The notes: generated from the letters alone by a model not told the origin. Shown: positions 1 through 7,451, counted from the first letter of the stretch. The stretch: DNA of 11,436 bases from an uncultured Acetatifactor sp. (GCA_947631715.1 CANRMK010000033.1:1-11436), one strand, 5' to 3'. Translations and numbers: made by a program.

Positions 1-1083
1 ATCGGTATCACGGATCTGGCTCTCTGCGGAGGTGGTGTTCTCTACAACGTTATCCAGGTTGTTGATGGTGTGCTCAAGTCTGTTCTGAATAGCACCGAGA
101 GCGGATCTCTGTGTGGATACTCTCTGAATTGCCTCTGCAATCGTATCAATAGCGTCGGTAGCTAAATCGTAGGTACTGCCGCTTACCTGCAGTCCGTTAA
201 TGCCAAGACCTCTTGCGGACATCATAGCGATGTTCATGGTGATTTTGTTGTCATCGGAGGAGTCGGCACCCACATGGAGGCTGACATCCATAGCGTCATT
301 CAGGTCAGCAAATGCCTCAAATTTCAACTGCAGCACACCGCCGGTTACAACGGAGGATACGGATTTGATGTCTTCGCCAAGGTCGGACTTGATGGCGTTC
401 ATCATCTCTTCCAGAGTACCGAACACCTTATCACTGCCGGTGTTTGCTTTCTTAATGTCGCCTGCGCTTGCACTGGTGCAATAAACATAAGTCGTGCTAC
501 CGATTTTAATGCCGGTACCGGTGTATGAACCAACAGCTTTTGGTTGGCCAAGACTAGCGTAGACGCTGCCAACTGTGCCGCCGATCTTAGCAAGATCTGT
601 ATTGTTTGCATTTGCCAGCGCATTCTTAGCTGTGTCGTAGGTCAGATATCCAACGGAACCGCCGTTGTTACCCTTTAACAGGTAGGTCTCATTGAATTTG
701 GTCGTGGTTGCAACACGATCGATCTCGGTAACCAGCTGATCGATCTCGCTCTGCACATAGCTTCTGTCGTTCTCGGACATGGTGCCGTTAGCGGCTTTCA
801 CTGCCAGCTCGTTCATTCTCTGAAGCATGTCGTGCACTTCGGTCAGTGCGCCTTCAGCGGTCTGAACTGCGGAGATACCGTCCTGAGCGTTTGCGGAAGC
901 CTGTGTAAGGCCTCTGATCTGCTTTCTCATCTTTTCGCTGATTGCCAGACCTGCTGCGTCGTCTGCTGCACGGTTGATCTTGTAGCCGGAAGACAGCTTC
1001 TCGGTGGATTGAGCCTGAGATGCAGTTGTCAGTCCCAACATTCTGTTGGAGTTCATAGCTGTTAAGTTGTGTTGTACTACCAT
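1..1083 (-). CDS. Flagellin A (3' end outside window)
   Basis: Structural subunit of the flagellar filament, exported by the flagellar type III system. The frame is open from the ATG at 1083 to the window edge (361 codons). Residues 1-138 are the conserved D0/D1 N-terminal helices, starting MVVQHNLTAMNSNRMLG and including the TLR5-type motif QRMNELAV. Residues about 139-250 are a variable domain unlike that of flagellins B and C, and the C-terminal D1 region follows (GLGINGLQVSG ... ENTTSAESQIRDTD). About 37 more residues are expected from the paralogues, giving roughly 398 aa against 491-492 for B and C. Residue 202 is a cysteine, rare in bacterial flagellins. The ribosome binding site is AAGGAGG, 7 bases before the ATG. 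Bases 866-1083 look identical to flagellin B. No sigma-28 promoter is visible upstream, so it is probably silent in this orientation. Confidence 0.95.
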   Translation of the reverse strand, partial: MVVQHNLTAMNSNRMLGLTTASQAQSTEKLSSGYKINRAADDAAGLAISEKMRKQIRGLTQASANAQDGISAVQTAEGALTEVHDMLQRMNELAVKAANGTMSENDRSYVQSEIDQLVTEIDRVATTTKFNETYLLKGNNGGSVGYLTYDTAKNALANANNTDLAKIGGTVGSVYASLGQPKAVGSYTGTGIKIGSTTYVYCTSASAGDIKKANTGSDKVFGTLEEMMNAIKSDLGEDIKSVSSVVTGGVLQLKFEAFADLNDAMDVSLHVGADSSDDNKITMNIAMMSARGLGINGLQVSGSTYDLATDAIDTIAEAIQRVSTQRSALGAIQNRLEHTINNLDNVVENTTSAESQIRDTD

Positions 1084-1103
1084 AAATTTACCTCCTTGTT
1101 TTC

Positions 1104-1128
1104 ACTGCGCAAATCCTTTTGCGTCAGT
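1104..1128 (-). promoter_or_regulatory. GGA-tetraloop hairpin before flagellin A RBS (candidate CsrA site)
   Basis: In the transcript ACTG-a-CGCAAA pairs with TTTGCG-CAGT around an AGGA loop. This is a 10-bp stem with one bulged A, a few bases before the AAGGAGG ribosome binding site. CsrA prefers GGA in a hairpin loop, and in Bacillus subtilis it represses hag by binding one such site and a second one overlapping the ribosome binding site. The same hairpin is present in front of flagellins B and C. No csrA or fliW gene is in the window. Confidence 0.55.
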
Positions 1129-1298
1129 AATGCTATTATGTAATTGTCTCTTAGGAGCTCTCGCCGATCTTCTCAGAAAGAGAATGGCGCCCGCCCTAAA
1201 ATATAGTAACCAGATGCTTCCGCCCTACCGTCGGGCCCTGACTGATGTGCTTTCACATCCGGTTATTACCGCCTTGCGGTAATGAAACCTGTAAGGGT

Positions 1299-1329
1299 GA
1301 TGCAACTTTTTGGTCCAATATGTTGCAAG
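1299..1329 (-). repeat. 31-bp dyad element, copy A (candidate recombinase site)
   Basis: This is a third copy of the element that bounds the recombinase cassette. It has GCAAC and GTTGC half-sites flanking the shared core TTTTGGTCCAATAT. Compared with copy C it differs only at one internal base and at two bases of the outer edge. It lies in the same orientation as copy B and inverted relative to copy C. Homology with the other flagellin leaders stops at its outer edge, as expected for a site where sequence has been exchanged. Confidence 0.6.
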
Positions 1330-1360
1330 GCGCCGGCGTTAGCTTAAAATTATAAATGGC

Positions 1361-1391
1361 AAAATAAAAGGAAGAGGCCGAAACCTCTTCC
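1361..1391 (-). terminator. Intrinsic terminator of the Rpn-family gene
   Basis: Read on the minus strand, GGAAGAGG pairs with CCTCTTCC (8 bp) and a U-G pair closes a TTCG tetraloop. The stem is followed by TTTTATTTT. On the plus strand the stem is not followed by a T run, so it acts in one direction. It ends transcription from the gene at 1511-2623 and would insulate the flagellin A leader from read-through. Confidence 0.85.
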
Positions 1392-1510
1392 CAATTACAC
1401 GGTTCTTGATACCGTTTTGCTTTATGATGTTAGTTGTTCATTTAAGTGAAACATATTACAATATTGACATGTAAGCTGTTTTATTCTGCTCCTGCATAAG
1501 TCGCTGCCTG
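1392..1510. other. Short intergenic stretch with little content
   Basis: This is the 3' flank between the Rpn-family gene and its terminator. I see only a weak 5-bp ACGGT/ACCGT hairpin at 1399-1415, followed on the plus strand by a broken T run. No gene or promoter can be supported here. Confidence 0.5.
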
Positions 1511-2623
1511 TTACTTTACAAGCATCGCTTCGCGTTCGGCAAACCACTCCTGCAGTGTGTCCAAGCTGACCTTGACTGCCCGCGCAATTTTTTCATCCGG
1601 TAATCCCATATCCCGTAGTTCATATGCTGTCTCTTTGGCTCTTTTCATCTCACCTGCAGAAATACCTGAATCATATCCTGAATCATATCCTGAACCATAC
1701 CCTGAATCATATCCTGAATCATATCCTTTATTATAAACGCCCATACTCAAGTTGCACATGTTCTGCACCTCCTCGCTCATTTCCCTGCTCACACTGATCT
1801 TAAACTCGTTCTGCAGCGCGTCCAGCTTATCCTCATAGCTGAGATCTGTAGAGAACATCTTGCTCAAAAGCCGGATCGCATTATCCTCACTGTTTTCTCC
1901 CCTGCTGCCCAGCCGCAGTACCACGACCGTCATCAGATCATAGTCTTTCTTCTTCTCCTGGAAATCCCCTCTCAGGCACTCCTCCGTGAAAGCATATCTG
2001 TTGATAGTGTCGGAGCGAATGTCTGCCGTATCTTCACACAGCCAGATGCTCACGCATTTCTTGATCTTCCCGTACTCTTGATCTTTGAATATTGTGCCCC
2101 GCTGAGAGGAAATCATTCTGGCCGTATAATAGATGCCCCGCTTCGGGATCGGATAACCTGGCGTGTCATTATTTTGAATTTCGCAGTTTATCAAGATTTC
2201 GATCCGATCGCCGTCAGACGGAAGAACCGCGGTGAAACGGATATCAAAATAAACTGTGCCGTCCCTCTGTGACTTGTCTGCAGTAGGTTCACCCTCTATT
2301 TTGTCATCTCCGCTCATCATGCCGGAATCGTCATGCCTGTCCGGATGGTCCTGGTGGACTGCGATCTTTCTCAGCTCCGGCTCGCCCTCGATGAACCTTT
2401 CCGCTATCTCCTGCACCGTGTACGCCCCATACTCGTCAAGTGCGCTCTTTAAGATATATGCCAGGACCGACTTCTGAGCTACAATGTTCCTCGCTGACTC
2501 ATCATATTTAAAAGTGTCGTTCTCATCGGCCACTTTTAAGTTCTGTGCAATTTCACTGGGCACCGATACGGCTGTTTCCCTTTCCGGTGCGGCTGTTGTC
2601 TTCTTCTGTTCAGATGAATCCAC
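1511..2623 (-). CDS. Rpn-family / PD-(D/E)XK putative nuclease-transposase protein
   Basis: 370 aa, soluble, with no signal peptide or membrane segment. The sequence fits the Rpn family (recombination-promoting nuclease, also annotated as PD-(D/E)XK nuclease family transposase), common in Lachnospiraceae. FDIRF (Asp128) and the later IEILINCEIQ (Glu148, Gln150) fit the core strand pattern D...E-x-Q of this fold. Residues 301-320 are five near-perfect YDSG repeats, preceded by YNKG, and the tail (GLPDEKIARAVKVSLDTLQEWF) resembles the helix-turn-helix-like end seen in the family. The start is GTG at 2623, supported by GGGAGG 8 bases upstream. It sits between flagellin A and GT1 and has its own terminator. 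Any link to flagellin variation is unproven; it may be a passenger. The family call is firm, the cellular role is not known. Confidence 0.85.
   Translation of the reverse strand: MDSSEQKKTTAAPERETAVSVPSEIAQNLKVADENDTFKYDESARNIVAQKSVLAYILKSALDEYGAYTVQEIAERFIEGEPELRKIAVHQDHPDRHDDSGMMSGDDKIEGEPTADKSQRDGTVYFDIRFTAVLPSDGDRIEILINCEIQNNDTPGYPIPKRGIYYTARMISSQRGTIFKDQEYGKIKKCVSIWLCEDTADIRSDTINRYAFTEECLRGDFQEKKKDYDLMTVVVLRLGSRGENSEDNAIRLLSKMFSTDLSYEDKLDALQNEFKISVSREMSEEVQNMCNLSMGVYNKGYDSGYDSGYGSGYDSGYDSGISAGEMKRAKETAYELRDMGLPDEKIARAVKVSLDTLQEWFAEREAMLVK
1665..1724 (-). repeat. 12-bp tandem repeats encoding YDSG
   Basis: Five head-to-tail units of cctgaatcatat (plus strand). Four are exact and the central one has two changes (cctgaaccatac, giving YGSG). 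They lie inside the Rpn-family gene. As the unit is 12 bp, copy-number change would keep the reading frame. Confidence 0.9.
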
Positions 2624-2697
2624 ACTCCAGCCCTCCCTGCATCATACTGACGGAGCATTCCTCCACAAATTTTGAATCAATCGCTATCTGCATAATT

Positions 2698-2726
2698 ATT
2701 CTACCACCGCCGCGACCATAATGCAA
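2698..2726 (-). promoter_or_regulatory. Possible sigma-A promoter of the Rpn-family gene
   Basis: On the minus strand TTGCAT is followed after 17 bases by TAGAAT with an upstream TG (extended -10, TGGTAGAAT). The -35 match is weak (TTG only). It would give a leader of about 65 bases to the GTG at 2623. Confidence 0.35.
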
Positions 2727-2834
2727 TAAGCTCCCCAAACCCAGAGTTTCTCTCAAAATACGGAAATTTACATCAATGCCACAAAAATAAATGCAGATAC
2801 CAGAATGCAAACTACACTCAAGCCCGCGCTTCTT

Positions 2835-4997
2835 TTAAAAGAAAAGACATGTCTCCCCGCATAGCTCTTCCAATTCGCTTATTTCCGGGTCATCTGGTGT
2901 CAAAGATTTCAACTGCTGCAAAACTCCCGCAGCGGTCTTCTTTTCTCCCTGTTCTATAAAATGCCGGATTTGAGCTTTCACCTGGCGTGCAAGGACCTGC
3001 ATCTCCTGAGCCGCACTTTCCGCCCCGCTGTCTTTTTTCAGCTGAGCTTCTTGCCAATCCGCAAATTGCTTTCCGAAATTTTTAATACCCTCGTTCAGAG
3101 GCCCGAACAGGCCGATCGCTTTTGTGATCTCCTGACGGAATTGGGCAATGTCCCCCGCATCTGCAGCTTTCAGGGCCCGATGCAGTACAACAGCGGCACG
3201 GCAGGACGCCGGCAGCATTTCCATCTCTCCCTCAAAAGCCTCCGGCAGATAAAATCTTCTATAAAAAAGAAGACTCTTGTCACTGAAGATCTGCATCTTC
3301 TTTCGGATCTGCTGATATCCGAATTCCGCGGCAGTCACCACGGCCTCTACCTCTGATACCTTTAAATCAAAATAATCATATCGGATCTCACCGGCATTGC
3401 AGAGCCTATCCAGATATGCTTTCTTTGCCCTGACTTTATCCAGTGGATTCTTCTGGCAGAAAGAATCCACTCCATCCCTCCACTGGTCAAAGGGGATTCC
3501 TGCAAAGATCCGGTTCAGATCCAGATGATTTTCATCCGCAAGCTTAAATACCCTGTCTTCCAGTTCCAGGCAGTCAACCACTTTCTGAAAGAGCATGCCG
3601 TATGCTTCTTCTAGCTGCTCTTTTGAACCTGCCTGCGCTGCTGCAAACACTTTCAGATACCATATATAGTAATGCTGTCCCTCCGCCTGTCCGAAAATGC
3701 CTGCCAGGGAGCGGAGCGCTTCCTCTCCCTTTTTCTCTACAGTCTTCTTAATAGCGTTAATGGTCAGTTCCTGTACTCTTGCATCCTCCATCAGTTTTCT
3801 TGCTATAGGAATCAGTTCATCGTCACAGGGGATTTCCGCCAGTGCCTCCACAATATCCGGGATCAGGTTCCCATAGATGGAAAAATTTTCCTCATCCCAG
3901 CACATCTCCCAGAAATACTTCTTCAGAGCATCAGTTTCTTTCTGACACACACGGCTCGCCATATACATAGAAAAAACATTGTTACGGTTAGAACGGTAGA
4001 AAATACTCTGTACAAAAACGGGGCTGTAGGGGACTTTGTCCATCTGTCCGTTTTTCCCGTTATAGATACGGATATACTCCAGGCAGCACTTATCACAGGT
4101 TTCGTAATCGCCCTGCCTGTAATAGATTTCCGAAGCTATGCCGCTCATACCCGCACGCCCCAGCTCGTCCATAGTCTTGTCCTGTATGGCAGTCTCAAAG
4201 AATTCCTTTGCCTCGTCAAATTTCCCAAGATTTAAGAGCGCCAGCAGCAGTCCCATATAGAAAGTCTGCCGGTAACTGTTGTGCAGGGAATCCTTTTGAT
4301 TTTGGATTCGCTCAAGAGACTCCCTGCAGATCCTTTCCATGTTTACATAGTCAGGATGTCCCATGTATTCTTGAGCCAAATGAGCGCGGATTCGGAGATT
4401 GCCCGGATCTTCCTCCAGGCATCCGGTCAGGAGAGCCGCATTTCTCTGATCGTGGCGCTTTTTCTCCTCCGGTGAGGCAAACACATATCCGTAATGTTCC
4501 ACCCAGTTATGAAGCAGCTTATTTTCGCCTCGGATCGGAGCGAGATATTCATGAATCTTATCCGTGAAATGCGTATCCTTTGACAGCTTTATCATCCGGG
4601 ACACCCACATATCCTGATACCGCTGTCCAGTAAGATCCAGATGATTTCTCTGCAGATAGCATGCCTGTCCATACTTCCTGTACTCGCCTGACCGGAAAAA
4701 TCCCACTATTTCCGATGTATCTGCAAAATATTCATCATCATCTATATATAGAAACCATTCTCCCTTTGCTTCTCTCAGCCCGGCGTTTCTCGCCTTTGAA
4801 AAATCATCGCACCAGACGAACGGCACAATGTGATCCGTATATTCCGCCAGAAGCTCTCTTGTCTGTTCATCACATCCTGTATCTACGATGATCAGTTCGC
4901 TGTCCACCTGATCCATAATAGGTTTCAGGGAATCAAGACATTTTTTTGTTTCTTTTCTGCCGGAGCACAGCAGGGAGATAGATAAAACAGGTTTCAT
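2835..4997 (-). CDS. Glycosyltransferase GT1: family 2 GT-A domain plus TPR-like region, probable flagellin modification
   Basis: 720 aa, no membrane segment, so cytoplasmic. Residues 1-230 are a family 2 (GT-A) nucleotide-sugar transferase: SISLLCSGRKETKKCLDSL at the start, IIVDTG (36-41), DDFSKARNAGL (64-74) and the metal/nucleotide-binding YIDDDE (84-89). A helical TPR-like region follows (for example SYRQTFYMGLLLALLNLGKFDEAKEFFETA), then a helical C-terminal part. GT2-TPR proteins beside flagellin genes are the usual architecture of flagellin O-glycosyltransferases, so attaching sugar to flagellin B is the likely job. This is inferred from context. It lies 166 bases downstream of flagellin B on the same strand, behind a strong terminator, with its own AAAGGAG ribosome binding site. 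No separate promoter is evident, so read-through is the likely source of its mRNA. Its sugar donor cannot be read from the sequence. Confidence 0.85.
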   Translation of the reverse strand: MKPVLSISLLCSGRKETKKCLDSLKPIMDQVDSELIIVDTGCDEQTRELLAEYTDHIVPFVWCDDFSKARNAGLREAKGEWFLYIDDDEYFADTSEIVGFFRSGEYRKYGQACYLQRNHLDLTGQRYQDMWVSRMIKLSKDTHFTDKIHEYLAPIRGENKLLHNWVEHYGYVFASPEEKKRHDQRNAALLTGCLEEDPGNLRIRAHLAQEYMGHPDYVNMERICRESLERIQNQKDSLHNSYRQTFYMGLLLALLNLGKFDEAKEFFETAIQDKTMDELGRAGMSGIASEIYYRQGDYETCDKCCLEYIRIYNGKNGQMDKVPYSPVFVQSIFYRSNRNNVFSMYMASRVCQKETDALKKYFWEMCWDEENFSIYGNLIPDIVEALAEIPCDDELIPIARKLMEDARVQELTINAIKKTVEKKGEEALRSLAGIFGQAEGQHYYIWYLKVFAAAQAGSKEQLEEAYGMLFQKVVDCLELEDRVFKLADENHLDLNRIFAGIPFDQWRDGVDSFCQKNPLDKVRAKKAYLDRLCNAGEIRYDYFDLKVSEVEAVVTAAEFGYQQIRKKMQIFSDKSLLFYRRFYLPEAFEGEMEMLPASCRAAVVLHRALKAADAGDIAQFRQEITKAIGLFGPLNEGIKNFGKQFADWQEAQLKKDSGAESAAQEMQVLARQVKAQIRHFIEQGEKKTAAGVLQQLKSLTPDDPEISELEELCGETCLFF
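3048..3370 (-). repeat. 323-bp block near the GT1 3' end, apparently identical to GT2
   Basis: By eye this matches 11040-11362 with no difference, while the roughly 1.3 kb between it and the 5' block has diverged markedly. It encodes DLKVSEVEAVVTAAEFG through FGKQFADWQE. The edges are sharp, as expected for recent gene conversion. Confidence 0.85.
4693..4997 (-). repeat. 305-bp 5' block of GT1, apparently identical to GT2
   Basis: By eye this matches 9416-9720 without difference and covers the catalytic core through the DDDE motif. The upstream 60 bases, including the ribosome binding site, are also shared with one substitution. Similarity drops abruptly at residue 102. Confidence 0.85.
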
Positions 4998-5084
4998 AGT
5001 ATTCTCCTTTATTACAATGTATTTACGGTCAATACTCTTTACAGCCAGTAAGGAATTACTTCTTTTTAAATAAAAATATTATAT

Positions 5085-5116
5085 AAAAACGGGGAACCGG
5101 CAGAGCCGATTCCCCG
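5085..5116 (-). terminator. Intrinsic terminator after flagellin B
   Basis: On the minus strand a 12-bp GC-rich stem (CGGGGAATCGGC with GCCGGTTCCCCG, one G-U pair) with a TCT loop is followed by TTTTTAT. It separates flagellin B from GT1 and has a near-identical counterpart after flagellin C. It probably keeps the enzyme's mRNA far below that of flagellin. Confidence 0.9.
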
Positions 5117-5163
5117 CTTTCTGTGGCATTCTTCGATAATCTTAGAAAGTCACGATTCAGCTA

Positions 5164-6642
5164 TTAGCCAAGTAAGGACAGTACGCCCTGGTTGGTCTGG
5201 TTCGCCTGAGCCAGCATTGCCTGACCGGCCTGGGACAGGATATTGTTGTTGGAGTACTGAACCATCTCAGTAGCCATATCGGTATCACGGATCTGACTCT
5301 CTGCGGAGGTGGTGTTCTCTACAACGTTATCCAGGTTGTTGATGGTGTGCTGAAGTCTGTTCTGAACAGCACCCAGTGAAGCTCTCTGAGTAGAGACTTT
5401 CTGCAACGCCTCACTGATGGTCTCGATTGCTGCACGTGCATTGGTGTCATCCATGCCGTCAACTCTCAGCCCGTTGATGCCAAGTCCCTTTGCGCTCATT
5501 GCTGCAAGATCCATGACAATCTGGTTGTTGGAAGTAGCGTCAGCGCCTACATGAAGTTTCACTTTCAGGTTTCCGGTCAGAACTTTCTGGCCTTCTACTG
5601 CTGCGGAGCTCAGCTTCACTACATTCCCCAGAGCATCGTATACGGTAGGAGCATCTACTCTTGCCACAACAGAGCCAGAAGTATTAGTGGTGAAGTATCT
5701 GGACAGTGCGTTCGCGGCGATCTTGTTGCCGTCCTTGTCATAGTAAGCTTCCACTTCGCCTGCAACTTTAGCTGCTCTGCCCTCAGCCGCTGTGATGATA
5801 GCGCTGGTAACATTGCGCTGGCTGTCTGCATTTGCCACTGCCACGGTACCGCCGGTAACTGTAAACGAAGCCACTTTCTTGCCCTGTGCATTCAGAATGT
5901 CATAATGGCCTGCAGAAGTGCCCTGTGCCACGGAGTAGTTATCTGCCATAGAGCCGTTCAGCTGGATGCTGTAACCGCTGGTAGCAGCCTTTCCGTCCCA
6001 CTGGCTGTACAGGGATACGTTGATACCCTGGCTTACCAGTCCCCTTGCAATATCATTCTGGTCAACGGAGGATGCTGTAGCGGAGAAAGTAACAGTAACG
6101 GTAATGCCGGTGGTAACGTCCTTGATCACGCCTGCTGCTGCGGTGCCGCCCATGGATACGCTTGCCGAAGTGGTGCTTCCTGCAATCTGCTTGTACTGAT
6201 ATGCGACCTGCTTGGGAGCGCTGCTGTCACCCTTGAGCAGATAGGTCTCATTGAACTTGGTGGTCTCGGCAACACGGTCGATCTCGGTAACCAGCTGATC
6301 GATCTCATCCTGGATGTAGCTCTTGTCGTTTTCAGACTCCGGTCCGTTAGCGGCTTTCACTGCCAGCTCGTTCATTCTCTGAAGCATTTCCTCAACTTCA
6401 GCCAAAGCGCCCTCGGCGGTCTGTACTGCGGAGATACCGTCCTGAGCGTTTGCGGAAGCCTGTGTAAGGCCTCTGATCTGCTTTCTCATCTTTTCGCTGA
6501 TTGCCAGACCTGCTGCGTCGTCTGCTGCACGGTTGATCTTGTAGCCGGAAGACAGCTTCTCGGTGGATTGAGCCTGAGATGCAGTTGTCAGTCCCAACAT
6601 TCTGTTGGAGTTCATAGCTGTTAAGTTGTGTTGTACTACCAT
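5164..6642 (-). CDS. Flagellin B
   Basis: 492 aa, filament subunit. Residues 1-138 are the D0/D1 N-terminus (MVVQHNLTAMNSNRMLG; TLR5-type QRMNELAV at 88-95). Residues about 140-380 form the surface-exposed variable region, and 381-492 the conserved C-terminal D1/D0, ending QTNQGVLSLLG. The gene ends with tandem stops (TAA TAG). The whole protein aligns with flagellin C. The two differ mostly in the central region, which shares the segment EAYYDKDGNKI...ANALSRYF. The start is fixed by AAGGAGG 7 bases upstream. It is the first gene of the left arm, followed by a terminator and GT1. The region upstream holds no sigma-28 motif in this orientation, so the gene is predicted OFF until the cassette inverts. 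No cysteines are seen. Confidence 0.97.
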   Translation of the reverse strand: MVVQHNLTAMNSNRMLGLTTASQAQSTEKLSSGYKINRAADDAAGLAISEKMRKQIRGLTQASANAQDGISAVQTAEGALAEVEEMLQRMNELAVKAANGPESENDKSYIQDEIDQLVTEIDRVAETTKFNETYLLKGDSSAPKQVAYQYKQIAGSTTSASVSMGGTAAAGVIKDVTTGITVTVTFSATASSVDQNDIARGLVSQGINVSLYSQWDGKAATSGYSIQLNGSMADNYSVAQGTSAGHYDILNAQGKKVASFTVTGGTVAVANADSQRNVTSAIITAAEGRAAKVAGEVEAYYDKDGNKIAANALSRYFTTNTSGSVVARVDAPTVYDALGNVVKLSSAAVEGQKVLTGNLKVKLHVGADATSNNQIVMDLAAMSAKGLGINGLRVDGMDDTNARAAIETISEALQKVSTQRASLGAVQNRLQHTINNLDNVVENTTSAESQIRDTDMATEMVQYSNNNILSQAGQAMLAQANQTNQGVLSLLG

Positions 6643-6662
6643 AAATTTACCTCCTTGTTTTC

Positions 6663-6687
6663 ACTGCGCAAATCCTTTTGCGTCAGT
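6663..6687 (-). promoter_or_regulatory. GGA-tetraloop hairpin before flagellin B RBS (candidate CsrA site)
   Basis: Same bulged 10-bp hairpin with AGGA loop as in the A and C leaders, immediately upstream of ACAAGGAGGT. That segment both contains the ribosome binding site and resembles the CsrA consensus ACARGGANGU. Confidence 0.55.
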
Positions 6688-6793
6688 AATGCTAAAATAT
6701 AGTAACCAGATGCTTCCGCCCTACCGTCGGGCCCTGACTGATGTGCTTTCACATCCGGTTATTACCGCTGTGCGGCAAATAGGCTGTAAGATC

Positions 6794-6824
6794 AGAGCAA
6801 CCTTTTGGTCCAATATGTTGCAAG
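6794..6824 (+). repeat. 31-bp dyad element, copy B: left inverted repeat of the cassette
   Basis: Shares the core TTTTGGTCCAATATGTTGCA with the reverse complement of copy C and keeps the half-sites GCAAC and GTTGC. 25 of 31 positions match copy C. Its centre is TTGG-T-CCAA. Outward (left) lies the flagellin B leader; inward (right) all similarity to the other copies ends. Half-site symmetry around a short central spacer is what a tyrosine recombinase core site looks like. Confidence 0.75.
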
Positions 6825-6878
6825 TTGTAAAAATCTGTGTTATTCCTAATAGATATTCTGAAGAAAGGAGCTCTGAAT

Positions 6879-7451
6879 ATGAGTACGACACAACCCATCA
6901 AAGACCTGAAGACCCTGCACCATTTTAAAAATTACTATTTACAGCAGGAACCTAATCTGAGAAACTATACACTGATCATACTAGGGTTAAATACCGCTCT
7001 GCGGATTAACGATCTGCTGCACTTAAAGTGGGAGGATATATTTGCACAAAACAGGATCCGGGAGCATATCTATATTGTTGAAAGGAAAACGGGGAAAGAG
7101 AACAGAATCTTCCTGAATAAAGAGGCGAAGAGCGTTCTAAAAATGTATTACAGGAACGAAAAGCCTGCACTGAGCGCCTACATTTTTGCAAGCGCACGTG
7201 AAAGCTCCGAGCCCCTGTCCCGCTGTCAGGCATACCGGATCGTGCGCAGAGCGGCGGAAAAAGTGGGACTGACGGATCATATCAGCTGCCACTCCCTGCG
7301 CAAGACGTTTGGATACCATGCTTGGAAGCAGGGAACGCCGCCTGCGCTGTTGATGAGTATCTTTAACCATTCTTCCTATCGAATCACACTGCGCTATCTA
7401 TGTATCGATCAGGAAGAAAAGGACCAGGTTTTTAAGGATATAAGGCTTTGA
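6879..7451 (+). CDS. FimB-like tyrosine recombinase (candidate flagellin phase invertase)
   Basis: 190 aa, catalytic domain only, without the N-terminal SAM-like or arm-binding domain of larger integrases, as in FimB/FimE. All catalytic residues can be placed: Arg42 (ALRINDLLHLKW), a beta-hairpin Lys (ERKTGKENR, 70 or 73), His138 and Arg141 (HSLRKTFG), His164 (FNHSS) and nucleophile Tyr173 (TLRYLCIDQEE). It should therefore be active. The ATG at 6879 is chosen because AAAGGAG lies 8 bases upstream; an in-frame GTG at 6837 has no ribosome binding site and sits next to the recombination site. The gene lies wholly between the two inverted 31-bp elements, so it would invert with the promoter. No terminator separates it from flagellin C, so its transcripts may continue into that leader. 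Predicted job: strand exchange at the 31-bp elements. Confidence 0.92.
   Translation: MSTTQPIKDLKTLHHFKNYYLQQEPNLRNYTLIILGLNTALRINDLLHLKWEDIFAQNRIREHIYIVERKTGKENRIFLNKEAKSVLKMYYRNEKPALSAYIFASARESSEPLSRCQAYRIVRRAAEKVGLTDHISCHSLRKTFGYHAWKQGTPPALLMSIFNHSSYRITLRYLCIDQEEKDQVFKDIRL

Larger units (their letters stand above)
1084..1329 (-). promoter_or_regulatory. Flagellin A structured 5' leader
   Basis: This is the untranslated region between the recombinase-like site and the flagellin A start. By eye, bases 1028-1287 match the flagellin C leader and early coding region (7570-7829) without difference. It contains, in transcript order, the 31-base dyad element, an ATTACCGC/GCGGTAAT hairpin with a 3-base loop, a 9-base stem AACCGGATG with CATCTGGTT (one G-U pair), a 63-base block missing from flagellin B, the GGA-loop hairpin and the ribosome binding site. 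No sigma-28 consensus (TAAA, 15 bases, CCGATAT) is seen just upstream of the dyad element. A lone TATAAT-like hexamer near 1346-1352 has no convincing -35. Confidence 0.6.
6643..6824 (-). promoter_or_regulatory. Flagellin B 5' leader (short form)
   Basis: Homologous to the A and C leaders but missing 63 bases, joined at a TAG microhomology near 6693. The second hairpin is kept despite sequence change: TTGCCGC/GCGGTAA has a G-U pair and an altered loop, where A and C have TTACCGC/GCGGTAA. The GGA-loop hairpin and ribosome binding site are unchanged. Upstream of the dyad element the minus strand shows no sigma-28 promoter. Confidence 0.6.

Noticed and set aside
2610..2810. Small minus-strand frame overlapping the start of the Rpn-family gene
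   Set aside because: No good ribosome binding site and no recognisable protein. It overlaps the GTG start supported by GGGAGG.
3672..4235. Open frame of 187 codons on the plus strand opposite GT1
   Set aside because: Lies fully inside the well-supported GT1 gene, with no ribosome binding site or recognisable domain.
5551..6624. Long open frame on the plus strand opposite flagellin B (and a similar one opposite flagellin C, 7849-9066)
   Set aside because: Cysteine-rich, low-complexity translations with no family likeness. They are antisense shadows of the biased flagellin codons.
6837..6878. Upstream GTG start adding 14 residues to the recombinase
   Set aside because: No ribosome binding site precedes it, while ATG at 6879 has AAAGGAG at ideal spacing.
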